From assembly GCA_013821865.1 (NCBI GenBank), contig PNJM01000140.1, positions 1 to 7,080 of the forward strand: 7,080 nucleotides of DNA, given 5' to 3'. This DNA comes from Rhodocyclaceae bacterium. Its GTDB lineage: Bacteria > Pseudomonadota > Gammaproteobacteria > Burkholderiales > Rhodocyclaceae. The position numbers and the translations under genes are program-made. The notes beneath the pieces were generated by a model. It ran no database searches, was not told the DNA's origin, and saw nothing but the letters and a program-made list of their open reading frames with translations. Positions 6,030-7,080 of the stretch are shown piece after piece. The first letter of the stretch is position 1. Each line of letters begins with the position of its first letter.

Positions 6030-6035
6030 TATACT
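6030..6035 (+). promoter_or_regulatory. Possible -10 box for the TPR gene
   Basis: TATACT lies about 40 nt upstream of the TPR start codon at 6070 and is a good -10 match. No convincing -35 element sits at the usual 16-18 nt spacing; TTCACG at 6003-6008 is too far away. A short GGCGC/GCGCC inverted repeat (6011-6015, 6021-6025) lies just upstream. A ribosome site AAGGGA (6059-6064) precedes the ATG by 5 nt. Confidence 0.3.
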
Positions 6036-6069
6036 TCGCATCCCTTCGGCATGACCATAAGGGACTCCC

Positions 6070-7080
6070 ATGAAGGACATCGGACTCGCTCGTGCCGCCC
6101 GTGTGCTGTTGCTGGCGTTTGGGGCGGCCGCCTCTGTGGCACCCCCGCCCGCATACGGGGTGGCGGTGGAGGTCAAGGCAGCCCAATTCTACGAAGACGC
6201 CCAGGCCCGCTTCGACCGCAAGGATTACGCAGGAGCCATCGTCCAGCTCAAGAATATCCTGAAGCAGGACAGCAAAATGCTGGCGGCCCACGTGCTTCTG
6301 GGCAGGGCGCTGCTGAAGAATGGCGAAGCTGCCGCCGCCGAGGCAGCCTTCAACCAGGCCCTGCAGCTTGGCGTTGATCGCTCCGAGGTGGCGGCCCATC
6401 TTGCACAGGCCTATTTCGACCAGGGCAAGTACGAGCAGCTTCTTGAGCGCATGAGCGCGGCCGGGCTGCCGCCGCGGGCAAAGCTGGAACTCCTGGTCGT
6501 CAGGGGAAATGCCCAGTCAGAACTGGCGAATTTCAGGGCCGCCGTAAAATCCTTCGACGAAGCGCGGGCTATCGACCCCCGCTTTCTGCCGCTGCTTCTG
6601 GCGGACGCCACTTCCGCTTTGCAGCAGGGCGACCGGATGAGGGCTGCCGCCCTGGCGGAACAGGCGATTGCCGTGGCGCCGGGCGACGCCCGCACCTGGA
6701 ACATCAAGGCCTCGGTCGCCCACGCTTCGGGTGATGTGCAAGCCGCGCTGGACGGCTACGGCAAAGCCCTTGCCATGGCTCCGGATCTTTTCGATGCGCG
6801 GGTGGCCCGCGCATCGCTGCTGCTGGAGGCGGGGCGGCTGGACGACGCGGCGAAGGACATCGACCAGCTCCAGGGCGAAGTGCCGCGGGAGCCCCGGGCT
6901 GCCTATCTCATGGCCGTCTACGCCAGCCATCGTGGCGACTCCGCCACGGTGCAGCGCGCCCTCGCGGCCGCCAATCAGGCGGCCGACGCCGGCGGCCCGA
7001 GTGTCGAGGTGATTGACCTGCGCACGCTGTCGCCGTGGGACCAGGAGACGGTCTATGCGTCGGTACGCAAGACCGGGCGG
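6070..7080 (+). CDS. prsT: Exported TPR-repeat protein, PrsT-like (3' end outside window; anomalous C-terminal part)
   Basis: The 337 visible residues start with a hydrophobic export signal (about 8-30; VLLLAFGAAASVAPPPAYG) and continue into successive tetratricopeptide repeats from about 37 to 305: AQARFDRKDYAGAIVQLKNI, AHVLLGRALLKNGEAAAAEA, VRGNAQSELANFRAAVKSFD, IKASVAHASGDVQAALDGYG and ARVARASLLLEAGRLDDAAK. The pattern, including RSEVAAHLAQAYFDQGKYEQ, resembles PrsT, a large TPR protein of PEP-CTERM/exopolysaccharide export systems, normally around 900 residues. TPR arrays bind partner proteins; here probably in the cell envelope. Unlike PrsT lipoproteins, no lipobox cysteine is visible. 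From residue 311 the sequence switches to a 2-oxoacid dehydrogenase E1-beta signature, described separately. Divergent from gltI, with a ribosome site AAGGGA 5 nt before the ATG. The TPR call is firm; the PrsT name is by resemblance. Confidence 0.85.
   Translation, partial: MKDIGLARAARVLLLAFGAAASVAPPPAYGVAVEVKAAQFYEDAQARFDRKDYAGAIVQLKNILKQDSKMLAAHVLLGRALLKNGEAAAAEAAFNQALQLGVDRSEVAAHLAQAYFDQGKYEQLLERMSAAGLPPRAKLELLVVRGNAQSELANFRAAVKSFDEARAIDPRFLPLLLADATSALQQGDRMRAAALAEQAIAVAPGDARTWNIKASVAHASGDVQAALDGYGKALAMAPDLFDARVARASLLLEAGRLDDAAKDIDQLQGEVPREPRAAYLMAVYASHRGDSATVQRALAAANQAADAGGPSVEVIDLRTLSPWDQETVYASVRKTGR
6997..7080 (+). other. E1-beta (transketolase C-terminal) fragment joined in frame to the TPR gene
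   Basis: Residues 311-337 of the TPR reading frame contain VEVIDLRTLSPWDQETV followed by SVRKTGR. This is the conserved stretch at the start of the C-terminal transketolase-like domain of pyruvate, branched-chain and acetoin dehydrogenase E1 beta subunits, where the domain helps form the thiamine-diphosphate heterotetramer. It is not TPR sequence, and the preceding ANQAADA is where PrsT proteins normally continue with more TPR. The join lies between about 6985 and 7000 in a GC-rich run (GACGCCGGCGGCCCG), without a stop or frame break. The fragment continues past the window edge. The likeliest explanations are a contig misjoin or a deletion fusion. Confidence 0.7.

Noticed and set aside
3961..6054. 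697-codon open frame on the + strand opposite gltK, gltJ and gltI
   Set aside because: It is antisense to three genes with unmistakable homology. Its translation is rich in His, Arg, Gly and Asp with no domain, as expected for the complementary frame of GC-rich coding DNA.
1..7080. CRISPR arrays, tRNA/rRNA genes, insertion-sequence ends
   Set aside because: I looked for regularly spaced repeats, cloverleaf-like segments and transposase motifs on both strands and saw none.

Overview
The window is GC-rich, densely coding bacterial DNA, most likely from a betaproteobacterium. I infer Rhodocyclales or a relative. Two things support this: the glutamate/aspartate ABC transporter proteins follow the Escherichia coli GltIJKL type along their whole length, and there is a divergent PrsT-like TPR protein, a family tied to PEP-CTERM/exopolysaccharide systems common in such bacteria. 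The taxonomic call rests on remembered family patterns, not on a search.

Left part (1-1548, + strand): two small toxin-antitoxin modules in tandem. The first is a Phd-like/UPF0175 fusion antitoxin, cut by the window edge, overlapping a DUF3368 PIN-like toxin by 4 bp. The second is a complete Phd/YefM antitoxin overlapping a VapC-type PIN toxin by 4 bp. That vapC carries a one-base insertion near 1410-1413, which removes its last third, including two conserved acidic positions.

Middle (1549-1832): about 280 bp with no convincing gene. A weak + strand ORF with a good Shine-Dalgarno starts at 1631.

Centre (1833-5877, - strand): an apparent operon read right to left, gltI (periplasmic glutamate/aspartate-binding protein), gltJ and gltK (permeases), gltL (ATPase), then a NYN-domain putative RNase with a C-terminal OST-HTH/LOTUS-like domain starting 10 nt after the gltL stop. 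A terminator-like hairpin lies between gltI and gltJ, where it could attenuate transcription so that binding protein is made in excess. A second strong GC-rich palindrome between gltJ and gltK looks like a dispersed repeat. A reasonable sigma70-type promoter for gltI lies at 5939-5968, with an inverted repeat over its -35 region.

Right part (6070 to the edge, + strand): a divergent exported TPR-repeat protein resembling PrsT. Its last ~27 residues stop looking like TPR and instead match the C-terminal transketolase domain of 2-oxoacid dehydrogenase E1 beta subunits. This in-frame junction at about 6985-7000 is the strangest feature of the window. It is either an assembly chimera, a deletion/rearrangement fusion, or a novel fusion.

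The transporter and TPR protein are ordinary. I see no clearly new multi-gene system. The items worth a second look are the TPR/E1-beta junction, the broken vapC, and the NYN-LOTUS gene attached to an amino-acid uptake operon.
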